Shown here piece after piece: positions 20,403-30,153 of a stretch of 42,859 nucleotides of DNA. Below the pieces are notes generated by a model. That model was not told where the DNA came from. It saw only the letters and a list, made by a program, of their open reading frames with translations, and did no database searches. This stretch comes from Flavobacteriaceae bacterium (lineage in GTDB: Bacteria > Bacteroidota > Bacteroidia > Flavobacteriales > Flavobacteriaceae). Numbering within the stretch: position 1 is the first letter of the stretch; each line of letters begins with the position of its first letter. The translations under genes were made by a program, and so were the position numbers. The stretch spans positions 1 through 42,859 of the forward strand of contig JAGSHF010000004.1 of the NCBI GenBank assembly GCA_023954685.1. The letters are read 5' to 3'.

Positions 20403-21251
20403 TTGAAATTCTACATTGTCATACCAGCACATAACGAACAAGACACAATAGGTTTAACTTTAGAGTCTCTTGCCAGTCAATCTTTGTTACCAAAGAGCGT
20501 GGTAGTCGTGAATGATAATTCAACGGACGAGACTGCAAAAATCATCTCCGAATATACGAGCAAATACGACTGGATAACTTCAGTTGAACAAGTATCCTCT
20601 TCGGCACATTTACCAGGAAGCAAAATCATTAATGCATTTTATAAAGGTTATGAAACCTTGGATGAGGATTACGACGTGATTTGTAAATATGATGCCGATT
20701 TAATTTTCCCCAATCATTATTTAGAATCTTTGGCTAAGCATTATAATGCAAATTTAAAGCTAGGCATGGTTGCTGGGCACTGTACCATTAAGAAAAACGA
20801 CGAATGGATTAGAGAGAGTTTAACCGGGAAAGATCATATTAGAGGCGCTTTGAAAGCCTATAGAAAACAATGTTTTATTGATATTGGAAAACTAAAACCT
20901 GCAATGGGCTGGGATACCATTGATGAATTGCTAGCGGCATATTACAACTGGACATTTATAACTGATGATACTTTAGAAGTTAAACATCTAAAACCAACAG
21001 GGATTAGTTATAATCCGGAATCAAAGCAGTTACAAGGCGAAGCTTTATATAAGCTCCGTTTCGGCTTTCCGCTTTCATTTTTAGCCATAATCAAACTTGC
21101 ATTTAAGAAGAAAAGCATCGCCTTTCTCAAGAATTCTTTATGGGGCTATGTTTTAGCTGGAAAAAATAATTCTGAGTTCTTAGTTACCGCTGAACAGGGG
21201 AAATTTATCCGAAAATACCGATGGTCAAAAATTCGAAAAAAACTGTTTTAA
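20403..21251 (+). CDS. glycosyltransferase family 2
   Basis: 'FYIVIPAHNEQDTIGLTLESLASQSLLPKSVVVVNDNSTDET', 'KYDADL'. In-frame TTG at 20403 right after the previous stop; ORF track opens at 20379. Confidence 0.9.
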   Translation: MKFYIVIPAHNEQDTIGLTLESLASQSLLPKSVVVVNDNSTDETAKIISEYTSKYDWITSVEQVSSSAHLPGSKIINAFYKGYETLDEDYDVICKYDADLIFPNHYLESLAKHYNANLKLGMVAGHCTIKKNDEWIRESLTGKDHIRGALKAYRKQCFIDIGKLKPAMGWDTIDELLAAYYNWTFITDDTLEVKHLKPTGISYNPESKQLQGEALYKLRFGFPLSFLAIIKLAFKKKSIAFLKNSLWGYVLAGKNNSEFLVTAEQGKFIRKYRWSKIRKKLF

Positions 21252-21351
21252 CAATTCGCCCACAGAAACACCAATACCACGAGCATGTTTAGAGCAATTG
21301 ATTTGAAATCATCAAGCTCCCGCTTCGAATATCTTAGTAGGCACATTGTTT

Positions 21352-22776
21352 TTAATCCATTCCTACGCAATCCATACAATCTAATTCTTTAGCTATCTTT
21401 TCAGGATTAATAACAACGTTGCCTTTTATTACCAAATCAATATCCCTTGTACTTTTAATATTTTCTAAAGGATTACTATTTAGTATGACCAAATCTGAAA
21501 CTTTGCCTGCTTCAATAGTACCGTAATCTGCTTCTTTTTTTAGAAAATGAGCACCGTTATAAGCTGAATTTTGCAAAGCTTTTATGTTTGAAATGCCTGT
21601 TTTTGACATGGCTTCCAATTCTTGATGCAATGATATTCCCGGATAAGTATAACTGTTGTATGCACCACTATCGGAGCCCGCTAATAAGTCAACACCCGCA
21701 TCACTTAAGGATTTTGCTAAAGTTTTAAAGAAAGTGTTTAATTTTTTTCGGTTTTGTCGCGCTTCTTCAGAAGCATTTAAAGACCTTTTAATTCGCCCTT
21801 CATAAGTGTCAATTAGCCTCGGATGCATTAATTTTAAATAGGTATCTTTTTCATGATTTACTACATCCAGATAACTTAAAATATCTCCAATGTTTAAGGT
21901 GGGCACTACATATGTATTATGATTTTTTAAGGCATCAAACTTTTTCTTAGCTGTTGAGTCTTCATAGGTCGCAACTAATTTTTCCATAGATGTCCAAAAC
22001 CCATAGTCCCCTTTTCTAATTAATTCAGTAATTTCAGACTCCTCAGAAGAGCACCCTTTTAATATATAATACAAATGTTCAATAGCTCCCATACCCGCAT
22101 CAAGTGTTTCATCCAATTCTACTGTAAACGGCATATGACCTGATGTAATCATGCCTCTCTTGGTAGATTCTTTGATAGTCTTTAGGTATAAATCTCCTGA
22201 AATTTTACTGTCGTAGAGTTTTACAAAATCTACGTTTAGTGCTTGCAATGAATCCAACGCCACATCAATATCTTTTTCGTTTTCAACTACCAAAGATCCA
22301 GCCCAAGTGGCATTATTCCCATCAATTTTTGGTCCGGCAGAAAATATCGTTGGCCCCACTAAAGTCCCTTGTTCTATTTCCGCCTTCCAAGTCATGACAG
22401 ATGAAGTTAAGTCACCTCCCGCATCTCGGACTGTTGTAATACCGTTCATAATAAACAGTTTCAGAAAGTCCTTATTGGCATTAATTAAACTGTCTCCACC
22501 TCTAAAATGCACGTGATTATCCCAAAATCCTGGCAAAATATATTTACCAGAGCCATCGATAGTTTTTGTGGCTTTGAATACTTTATCAGATTCTGTATTT
22601 GAAATTTTAGCGATGCGCCCATTATTGATATAAATGGTTTTCATTTCAACTTTTCCAGTGACAATGTCGATGACATTTCCATTTTCAATCACCAAATCAT
22701 AAGGCATTTGGTTCACTTCTTCTTTACAGCTTACAAAGAGTGTAACCAAAAAAATTATTCCAATACATTTTCTCAT
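21352..22776 (-). CDS. amidohydrolase family lipoprotein (imidazolonepropionase-like)
   Basis: Lipobox 'FLVTLFVSCKEE'; metal motif 'DNHVHFRG'; 'LAGSDSGAYNSYTYPGISLHQEL'. Start taken at ATG 22776 (MRKCIG). Confidence 0.9.
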   Translation of the reverse strand: MRKCIGIIFLVTLFVSCKEEVNQMPYDLVIENGNVIDIVTGKVEMKTIYINNGRIAKISNTESDKVFKATKTIDGSGKYILPGFWDNHVHFRGGDSLINANKDFLKLFIMNGITTVRDAGGDLTSSVMTWKAEIEQGTLVGPTIFSAGPKIDGNNATWAGSLVVENEKDIDVALDSLQALNVDFVKLYDSKISGDLYLKTIKESTKRGMITSGHMPFTVELDETLDAGMGAIEHLYYILKGCSSEESEITELIRKGDYGFWTSMEKLVATYEDSTAKKKFDALKNHNTYVVPTLNIGDILSYLDVVNHEKDTYLKLMHPRLIDTYEGRIKRSLNASEEARQNRKKLNTFFKTLAKSLSDAGVDLLAGSDSGAYNSYTYPGISLHQELEAMSKTGISNIKALQNSAYNGAHFLKKEADYGTIEAGKVSDLVILNSNPLENIKSTRDIDLVIKGNVVINPEKIAKELDCMDCVGMD

Positions 22777-22786
22777 AATATCAAAT

Positions 22787-23827
22787 TTAAAAGGTATTGA
22801 TAACCAAAATACCTTTATTTTCAAAAGTGTTCATTTTAGGTAAAGCTATCGCGCCTTCTTCTAAACTAATGGTACGCTCAATAAGTTTTTTGGGATGTAA
22901 TCGACCTTCAACAATCATTTGCATCATCTCTGGATATTTATGAGCTTGCATACCATGACTGCCAATAATTTCTAACTCATCAGCAAGAACCCTATCCATA
23001 GGTATTATAGGATGTTTATGGCCTTCTGTCATCAATCCCACCTGAATGTGTTTGCCGCGTTTGCGGAGTCCTGAAATAGAATTAAAACAGGTTTCTTGAC
23101 TTCCTAAAGCATCCAAAGAAACATGCGCCCCGCCATAAGTAATATCCTTTATGGTTTCAACAATCTTCTTGTTGTTTTTGCCATTAATTACCGTCTGCGC
23201 TCCTATCTGCTTTGCGAGTTCCAAAGTTTCATTATTAATATCAATAGCTGTAACATGAGCACCCAATGCATGAGCTATCATAATAGCAGATAAACCTACA
23301 CCACCACAACCGTGAATTGTGACATGCTGGCCTTCTTGAACATTTCCTTGAGCCACAATAGCTCTAAAAGCTGTTACAAATCTACACCCTAAAGTTGCCG
23401 CTGTAACATCATCAATTTCATCCGGGAGTTTTACTAAATTAATATCTGCATAGTCTAATGCCACAAATTCTGCAAATGAACCATGATGCGTAAATCCAGG
23501 TTGTGATTGATGATCACAAACCTGTTGATTCCCAGATTTGCATTCATAACAGTTTCCACAACCTGCTACAAAAGGAATAGTAACACGATCTCCTACTTTA
23601 AAATTTCTAACATCTTTTCCTAAGGCTTCAATAATACCAGCCAATTCATGGCCTGGCACATGTGGAAGAACAATATCAAGGTCGTGCCCCATCCAACCAT
23701 GCCAATCACTTCTGCATAATCCCGTGGCATTAACTTTTACTACCACACCATCTTTATTAGGTATTGGGTCGCAAATATTTTGAACAGTAATTGGCCCTTG
23801 AAATTTCTCGTATACTACTGCCTTCAT
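22787..23827 (-). CDS. zinc-dependent alcohol dehydrogenase family protein
   Basis: '[12 protein letters not shown]', structural zinc cysteines '[15 protein letters not shown]', '[14 protein letters not shown]' Rossmann motif. Confidence 0.93.
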   Translation of the reverse strand: MKAVVYEKFQGPITVQNICDPIPNKDGVVVKVNATGLCRSDWHGWMGHDLDIVLPHVPGHELAGIIEALGKDVRNFKVGDRVTIPFVAGCGNCYECKSGNQQVCDHQSQPGFTHHGSFAEFVALDYADINLVKLPDEIDDVTAATLGCRFVTAFRAIVAQGNVQEGQHVTIHGCGGVGLSAIMIAHALGAHVTAIDINNETLELAKQIGAQTVINGKNNKKIVETIKDITYGGAHVSLDALGSQETCFNSISGLRKRGKHIQVGLMTEGHKHPIIPMDRVLADELEIIGSHGMQAHKYPEMMQMIVEGRLHPKKLIERTISLEEGAIALPKMNTFENKGILVINTF

Positions 23828-24009
23828 TTTTTTTATTAACTCTTACAACCGATCATATTCATTTTAAAGAAATTGATATGTCAAATTATTATTCTCTTCA
23901 GATCACAGCTCCTTTCATTCAATTTTGATTAACAGTACTAAGTCAAGAATATAAATTCATACCTTCTCTATCGAACATTTTAGAAGTGTTATAGCATCAA
24001 GTCAATAAA

Positions 24010-25113
24010 TTACATAATAATATCATTCCTCCATGCATACGGTTCGGGTATATCAGTATCATCTATCAATTGTCTAATATCTATTTCAATATTTCTTGAC
24101 AGATCTGTAATAGGCACGTCATTTGGACCACCCTCAAAAGGGTTTTCTGAAATTTCCCCAATGGCCTCCATCGTATGAAATACCCATGACAGTAATGCAC
24201 TAAATGGTACTGTAATCCAAACAAAGTGCTTTGCTACTGTTTGTTGAAACGTATAGCGCATAGAATTTTCTAACCCAGAATTGTTCACTAAAGCTAAAAT
24301 ATTATCTCCAAAAGATTCAAATTCTTGCATAATTCCATATGGAATTAACAATATAAAAATCCAAATAAAAATGTAATTCAAAGTTGCAAATTGTCTAGGG
24401 TAAGGGAAATTTTTAATGCGTTCACTTTTTCCTTGTAACGCATAAAGTTCTACCAACATTTTAGACATTTCCATATGTCGAAAATCATCAATTAAACCCT
24501 CTTTTTTTAATTGTTTTAATTGTTTAGACTGCAGGCCTATTAATTGAGAAGCTTGATTCGTTTTAGAAAATATGATTTCATATTCTGCCTCAGATATATA
24601 TCCGCCAATGGCGTCCTTAATAGGAACATTATCTTCATAAACATCGTACCTCTCAGTTTCTACATCCATTTTTGACCTACTTGTTTGTAAATGCAACTCC
24701 CAAGGTCTATCTTTTCTTAATTGATACCTCAGCGCTGTCAACCAAGCTACATGTCGATGAATAAGTTCTCGTTTAATTAAAGTGAGTTCATCATTCGATT
24801 TTGACAAATTGCTCAATTCATTAGTAATAAAATCATTGGTCATTATGGCCCAAGATCGTGAAGTGTTCACAATGCCTCCCCAAATTTTTCTAGCCTCCCA
24901 AAGTCTGTCGTATGCCGCATTATTTTTAAACCCTGTAATAAAGGCTACAGCCGTTCCTAAAACACCTAAAGGTAACCATGGTACATGCAACCACTTTAGT
25001 CCAACAATATCAAATAAAAAGACCGGAACCAATGCGATAAGTATAAACAAAAAGACGTAATATCGTGTCCATTTTAAGATATCTCGAACCGAAAAAATAC
25101 GTTTTATATACAT
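24010..25113 (-). CDS. bestrophin family ion channel-like membrane protein
   Basis: 'GLKWLHVPWLPLGVLGTAVAFITGFKNNAAYDRLWEARKIWGGIVNTSR' signature and 'NPFEGGPNDVPITDLSRNIEID' C-terminal motif. Confidence 0.94.
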   Translation of the reverse strand: MYIKRIFSVRDILKWTRYYVFLFILIALVPVFLFDIVGLKWLHVPWLPLGVLGTAVAFITGFKNNAAYDRLWEARKIWGGIVNTSRSWAIMTNDFITNELSNLSKSNDELTLIKRELIHRHVAWLTALRYQLRKDRPWELHLQTSRSKMDVETERYDVYEDNVPIKDAIGGYISEAEYEIIFSKTNQASQLIGLQSKQLKQLKKEGLIDDFRHMEMSKMLVELYALQGKSERIKNFPYPRQFATLNYIFIWIFILLIPYGIMQEFESFGDNILALVNNSGLENSMRYTFQQTVAKHFVWITVPFSALLSWVFHTMEAIGEISENPFEGGPNDVPITDLSRNIEIDIRQLIDDTDIPEPYAWRNDIIM

Positions 25114-25146
25114 AAGAATTTATTAGGTTTTGAAAGATACAAAAAG

Positions 25147-27225
25147 CTAATAATTTAACATCGTTTCAATTTTATTTTTCACTTTTTCAGTTGAAGGTAT
25201 CATCGTTTGTTCTAAAGTAGAATTTAAGGGTATAGCTGGCATATTTTCACTACCAATAGTCATTACCGGAGCGTCTAAATATTTAAAACACTCTTCTTGA
25301 ATTTTACCAGACAGTGCTCTAGCAAAACCATTGTTGGAAGGCTCTTCCGTTACTACTAAACACTTTCCGGTTTTCTTAACCGATTTCATTATTGTTGCTT
25401 CGTCAAGAGGGAATAAAGTTCGTAAATCAATAATTTCAATTTGATCCCTCAAATCCAATTCGCCTGAAGCATTATATGCCCAATGTACACCCATACCATA
25501 AGTTACAACAGTTAGTGTTTCAACATCTTCTTTTTTCCATATTTCTTGAAGTACCCATGCCTTACCAAGAGGGAGCACGTAATCTTCAGCTGGCTCAACA
25601 GATGTAGCCGTTAAAGTACCGGGAACTTTAGACCAATACAATCCTTTATGTTCTAAAAAAACTACAGGATTTGGATCATAATAAGCAGCTTTCAACATAC
25701 CTTTCAAATCTGCTCCATTACTTGGATAGGCAATTTTTATACCTCGAATATTTGTTAAGATACTTTCAACAGAAGATGAATGATAGGGCCCTCCACTTCC
25801 ATAAGCACCAATTGGCACACGAAGAATCATACTCACAGGCCACTTACCGTTACTTAAATAACAACTTCGACTTACTTCTGTAAACAACTGATTCAATCCC
25901 GGCCAAATATAATCCGCAAACTGAACCTCAACAATAGGCTTTAAACCAACCGCACTCATTCCAACAGTAGAACCAACAATAAAAGCTTCCTGAATTGGAG
26001 TATTAAAAACTCTATCATCTCCAAATTTTTGAGCTAATGTTGCTGCTTCGCGAAACACGCCTCCAAGTCGACCTCCAACATCTTGCCCATACAACAGGCA
26101 TTCTTTGTGTTTCCTCATCAACTCTTCTACTGCAAATAGAGCACAATCTACCATAACTACCTTTTCCGAACCTTCTGGTGATCTGTTACCTTTCTCCTCA
26201 GTAATTGGTGTTGGCATAAAATCATTTGTAAATAAATCTTCAGGCGTCGGATCTTCAGCTTTTATGGCTTTGTTAAAATCTGATTGTACTTTAGTTTTAG
26301 CAGAATTTTCTATAATTTCTATGTCTTCCTTTGTAAATCCATTGTCTATTAATTGGTTTTTTAACACAGGATAAGGATCACGGGAGCGTGCTTCTTCTAA
26401 ATCATCACGATACCATTCCATTCTCACACCAGAAGTATGGTGATTTAATAACGGTACCTTAGCATGAACTAAAAACGGTCGACGTTCTTCGCGGATGATA
26501 TTGATTACTTTTTCAAGCGTTTCATAACTCTCAATAAAATTAGCGCCATCAATTGAAATAGCTTCTAAACCGTGAAATCCTTGCGCATATTGAAAAGCAT
26601 TTTGAGCCCTAGTTTCGGCTGCATTTGCCGAAATATCCCATCCATTATCTTGTACCAAATACAAAATAGGCATTTGTTTTAAAGCAGCCATTTGAAAGGC
26701 TTCAGCTATTTCACCTTCTGTAACTGACGCATCACCTAGACTACAAACGGTAATTGGATTAAGGTTTCTTGAACCCTCTAGAGGCGACTGTTGGGCAGCT
26801 TCGTCTTCAATTCCTTGTAATTCCTTATACTGCATGCCCATCGCAACGCCAGTTGCAGGAATTGCTTGCATTCCTGTTGCAGAAGATTGATGAGGTATTT
26901 TAGGTTTGTCAATATCCTTTAAGCTAGGATGGCAATAATAAGTTCTACCTCCAGAAAAAGGATCGTCTTTCTTTGCTAATAATTGCAGCATTAAATCATA
27001 AGGTTCTAACCCAAACGATAATAACATGGCATCATCTCTATAATAAGGAAAGGCATAATCTTGAGGTAACAATTGCATACCTAAAGCAACTTGAACAGCT
27101 TCGTGTCCTCGCGATGTGGCATGCACATATTTAGATACTTGCTTAAAATTCGCTTCGTACAATTCTGCCATAGCTTTGGCTGTGTACAAATTCGAAAATC
27201 CTTTTTTTAGTATTTTTTTATTCAT
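25147..27225 (-). CDS. 2-oxoacid dehydrogenase E1, fused alpha and beta subunits (branched-chain type)
   Basis: 692 aa; TPP motif 'SLGDASVTEGEIAEAF...VQDNGW' in N half; E1-beta 'GQDVGGRLGGVFREAATLAQKFGDDRVFNTPIQEAFIVG' in C half. Confidence 0.95.
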   Translation of the reverse strand: MNKKILKKGFSNLYTAKAMAELYEANFKQVSKYVHATSRGHEAVQVALGMQLLPQDYAFPYYRDDAMLLSFGLEPYDLMLQLLAKKDDPFSGGRTYYCHPSLKDIDKPKIPHQSSATGMQAIPATGVAMGMQYKELQGIEDEAAQQSPLEGSRNLNPITVCSLGDASVTEGEIAEAFQMAALKQMPILYLVQDNGWDISANAAETRAQNAFQYAQGFHGLEAISIDGANFIESYETLEKVINIIREERRPFLVHAKVPLLNHHTSGVRMEWYRDDLEEARSRDPYPVLKNQLIDNGFTKEDIEIIENSAKTKVQSDFNKAIKAEDPTPEDLFTNDFMPTPITEEKGNRSPEGSEKVVMVDCALFAVEELMRKHKECLLYGQDVGGRLGGVFREAATLAQKFGDDRVFNTPIQEAFIVGSTVGMSAVGLKPIVEVQFADYIWPGLNQLFTEVSRSCYLSNGKWPVSMILRVPIGAYGSGGPYHSSSVESILTNIRGIKIAYPSNGADLKGMLKAAYYDPNPVVFLEHKGLYWSKVPGTLTATSVEPAEDYVLPLGKAWVLQEIWKKEDVETLTVVTYGMGVHWAYNASGELDLRDQIEIIDLRTLFPLDEATIMKSVKKTGKCLVVTEEPSNNGFARALSGKIQEECFKYLDAPVMTIGSENMPAIPLNSTLEQTMIPSTEKVKNKIETMLNY

Positions 27226-27334
27226 ATCAAATGCTTTCGAAAGCAGGTCTCTTTAATTTGTTCGGTTTTTGCGCAGGAATATCTTTGGGCATAACGGTGT
27301 ACGCCAATAAGTGTACATAAAACGAGGTGCAAGA

Positions 27335-28630
27335 TTAAATTTTTCTGTTCATATCAAACTGTTCAAAATAATCTGCAACACGACGCACAAAACTTCCTCC
27401 TAAAAATCCATCAACAACACGGTGATCAAAAGAAAGCGATAGATACATCATACTCCTTATCGCAATTTCATCACCCTTTTCTGTAGTCATCACTTCTGGC
27501 CTTTTTTTAATGATTCCTAAAGCCAAAATGGCAACTTCAGGTTGATTTATGATTGGGGTTCCCATAACACTTCCAAAGGTGCCAACATTTGAAATGGTAA
27601 AAGTCCCTCCTTGAATATCATCTGCTTTTAAATTATTTTCTCTAGCCTTATTAGACAATTCATTGACATTTTTAGCTAGCGCTTTTAAATTTTTAGTATC
27701 GGCATTTTTAACAACCGGTACAATTAAATTTCCGCTAGGTAAAGCTGTAGCCATTCCTATATTTACATCTTCTTTGACTATGATAGTATTCCCGTCTACA
27801 GAGGCATTAATATTTGGAAAATCTTTAACGGCTTTAGCAACTGCTTCAACAAATAATGGTGTAAACGTTAAACGTTCTCCGTATTTTTCTTGAAAAGCGA
27901 CCTTATTAGCGTTTCTCCAAATCACCATATTTGTTAAATCGGCTTCTACATATGCGGTAACGTGAGGCGACGTATGTTTGGAATACACCATGTGATCCGC
28001 AATCATTTGACGCATTCTATCCATTTCAATCACCTTACCCAAGCCTTTATCAAAATTTAATTGTGGAATTCTGTAGGCTGTTGGATCTTGTGAAATTGCT
28101 TGGGCAAACTTAAATGGTCGGCCTTCTCCTAAATAATTAAAAACATCACTTTTACGCAACCTGCCTTCATTTCCTGAGGCTGGGATTCTTGCGAGTTCTT
28201 CAAAACTTATGTGATGCTCTTTTGCTATTTTAATGATTAATGGTGAATAGAATATATTGCTATTAGAAGTTGAAAAAGAAGGCGATGCTAGTTGTTGAAT
28301 AGGTATTGGTCTCGATGTTTTTTTCTTCATTGGAGCTATCTCCAATGCGCTCCTCGATTCCGTTTCAATTTTAGTTGGAGTAACATCATCCGAAATTTTA
28401 ATAATAGCGACGGTCTCTCCTATTTTAATAACGTCATTCGCTTTATATAAAATTTCTGTAACAACTCCAGAAACATTTGAAGGCACTTCAGAATCTACTT
28501 TATCTGTAGCCACTTCAAGTAACATTTCATCTTCTTCTATCGTATCACCAATATTTTTGAACCATGTAATTATGGCTGCTTCAGTAATACTTTCGCCCAA
28601 TTTGGGCATTTTGAATTCGAATTTTGACAT
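27335..28630 (-). CDS. 2-oxoacid dehydrogenase E2 (dihydrolipoamide acyltransferase)
   Basis: Lipoyl domain 'LLEVATDKVDSEVPSN'; E3-binding region 'YSPLIIKIAKEHHISFEELARIPASGNEGRLRKSDV'; catalytic 'SFDHRVVDG'. Confidence 0.96.
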   Translation of the reverse strand: MSKFEFKMPKLGESITEAAIITWFKNIGDTIEEDEMLLEVATDKVDSEVPSNVSGVVTEILYKANDVIKIGETVAIIKISDDVTPTKIETESRSALEIAPMKKKTSRPIPIQQLASPSFSTSNSNIFYSPLIIKIAKEHHISFEELARIPASGNEGRLRKSDVFNYLGEGRPFKFAQAISQDPTAYRIPQLNFDKGLGKVIEMDRMRQMIADHMVYSKHTSPHVTAYVEADLTNMVIWRNANKVAFQEKYGERLTFTPLFVEAVAKAVKDFPNINASVDGNTIIVKEDVNIGMATALPSGNLIVPVVKNADTKNLKALAKNVNELSNKARENNLKADDIQGGTFTISNVGTFGSVMGTPIINQPEVAILALGIIKKRPEVMTTEKGDEIAIRSMMYLSLSFDHRVVDGFLGGSFVRRVADYFEQFDMNRKI

Positions 28631-28644
28631 TCTTTATTTATTCT

Positions 28645-28705
28645 GTCATTGCGAGTTTAAGAAGACAATCTCATAATGAAATATCTTCTAAGCTCACAAA
28701 GTGAC
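28645..28705. repeat. degenerate REP-like intergenic inverted repeat, copy 1
   Basis: gtcattgcgag ... aatctcat ... ctcacaaagtgac, imperfect outer inverted arms; matches copy 2 at 30079-30141. Confidence 0.55.
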
Positions 28706-28707
28706 GT

Positions 28708-29307
28708 TTATTTATTATTAAAAGTTGCTCTCAATGTTTTATAGGTGTCTTCTTGAGTTGGCAAATCTTTTGGCACGACTCTTAACGGTTCTACTTCTTT
28801 TAAACTTTCGTGACATTCTGCAGGTAATTGCTGATATAATTGTGTACCCTTGGTTTTCCAAGAAATCATTTCATCTGTCACTTGCTTAACTACTTTTCCT
28901 GGGTTTCCTATTACTAAACTTCGCTTTGGAACCTTTGTTTCTGCTTTTACAAAAGTCATTGCTCCTACAATAGATTCATCGCCAATTTCAGCATCATCCA
29001 TAATTACTGTATTCATTCCAATCAAACAATTCTTGCCTAAATTCGCGCCATGAATAATAGCACCATGGCCAACATGAGCACTTGATTTAAGTGTAATTGA
29101 TTTACCTGGAAACATGTGTATGGTACAGTTTTCTTGTACATTTACACCATCTTCCAAAATGATTTGCCCCCAATCGCCACGGATGGCTGCTCCGGGGCCT
29201 ATGTAACAGTTTTTTCCGATAATGACATTACCTGTTACAGCAGCCAAAGGGTGCACGAAACTGCTTTCATGAACTACTGGTGTATAACCTTTAAAACTAT
29301 AAATCAT
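28708..29307 (-). CDS. paaY: PaaY-type gamma-class carbonic anhydrase-like hexapeptide protein
   Basis: Left-handed beta-helix hexapeptides 'AAVTGNVIIGKNCYIGPGAAIRGDWGQIILEDGVNVQENCTIHMFPG'; located within the paa cluster. Confidence 0.88.
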   Translation of the reverse strand: MIYSFKGYTPVVHESSFVHPLAAVTGNVIIGKNCYIGPGAAIRGDWGQIILEDGVNVQENCTIHMFPGKSITLKSSAHVGHGAIIHGANLGKNCLIGMNTVIMDDAEIGDESIVGAMTFVKAETKVPKRSLVIGNPGKVVKQVTDEMISWKTKGTQLYQQLPAECHESLKEVEPLRVVPKDLPTQEDTYKTLRATFNNK

Positions 29308-29309
29308 TC

Positions 29310-30062
29310 TTATTTAAATCCTTTTAATTTCTCCTTTGTGAAATCTGAAAGTACCAATCGTCCACTTATTTGCGCACGCTCAGCTAAAAGCTCATCCCAA
29401 TCATCTGTTCCTTTCCAAAATACTTTTTTCATCTCCTTCATTGCTTCAACGTTATAAGTGCATAAATGTTCTGCAGTTGTTTTTACGGCGATATCTAATG
29501 CTTCTGTGCTGTCGTAAACTTCAGTGAATAAGCCTTTATCTCTCGCCCACTCTGCAGGATAAAACGAATTAGCATCTATCGCAATTTGCGACATAGCACT
29601 CAATCCCATCTTACGTTCTATTGCCGGTCCAACGACAAATGGTCCAATACCTATATTAAGTTCACTTAATTTAATTGCTGCAAATTTGGTAGCCATACAA
29701 TAATCAGTTGATGCTGCAAGACCTACTCCACCTCCAACAGTTTTTCCTTGGATGCGTCCAATAATAAATTTTGGACATTTTCGCATTGCGTTTATGACAT
29801 TGGCAAATCCAGAAAAAAAGATTTTTCCGGTTGATTCATCGTTAATATTGATGAGCTCTTTAAAACTTGCTCCAGCGCAAAACGTTCTATCCTTTCCACT
29901 TTTTAGGACGATCACTTTAATGTCGTCATTGTTTCCAGCATCAATTATGGTTTGCGCTAATTTTGCTAATACATCCCCAGGCAAAGAATTATGCGCAGGA
30001 TGAAAAAATTCAATATATCCAACTTCATTAATAATATCTAACTTAACATAAGGGTCGCTCAT
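29310..30062 (-). CDS. enoyl-CoA hydratase/isomerase family protein (candidate PaaF)
   Basis: Crotonase fold 'DRTFCAGASFKEL', 'GRIQGKTVGGGVGLAASTDYCMA'. ATG (MSDPYVK) at 30060-30062 preferred over the upstream TTG at 30083. Confidence 0.88.
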   Translation of the reverse strand: MSDPYVKLDIINEVGYIEFFHPAHNSLPGDVLAKLAQTIIDAGNNDDIKVIVLKSGKDRTFCAGASFKELININDESTGKIFFSGFANVINAMRKCPKFIIGRIQGKTVGGGVGLAASTDYCMATKFAAIKLSELNIGIGPFVVGPAIERKMGLSAMSQIAIDANSFYPAEWARDKGLFTEVYDSTEALDIAVKTTAEHLCTYNVEAMKEMKKVFWKGTDDWDELLAERAQISGRLVLSDFTKEKLKGFK

Positions 30063-30078
30063 ATTCTTATTTTTTACT

Positions 30079-30141
30079 GTCAATGCGAAAATGGAGGGCG
30101 CGTAATCTCATCAAGAAATTATTCACGCCACTCGCAATGAC
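30079..30141. repeat. degenerate REP-like intergenic inverted repeat, copy 2
   Basis: gtcaatgcga ... aatctcat ... tcgcaatgac; outer 10-nt arms complementary except one base. Confidence 0.6.
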
Positions 30142-30153
30142 CATTCTATATAT

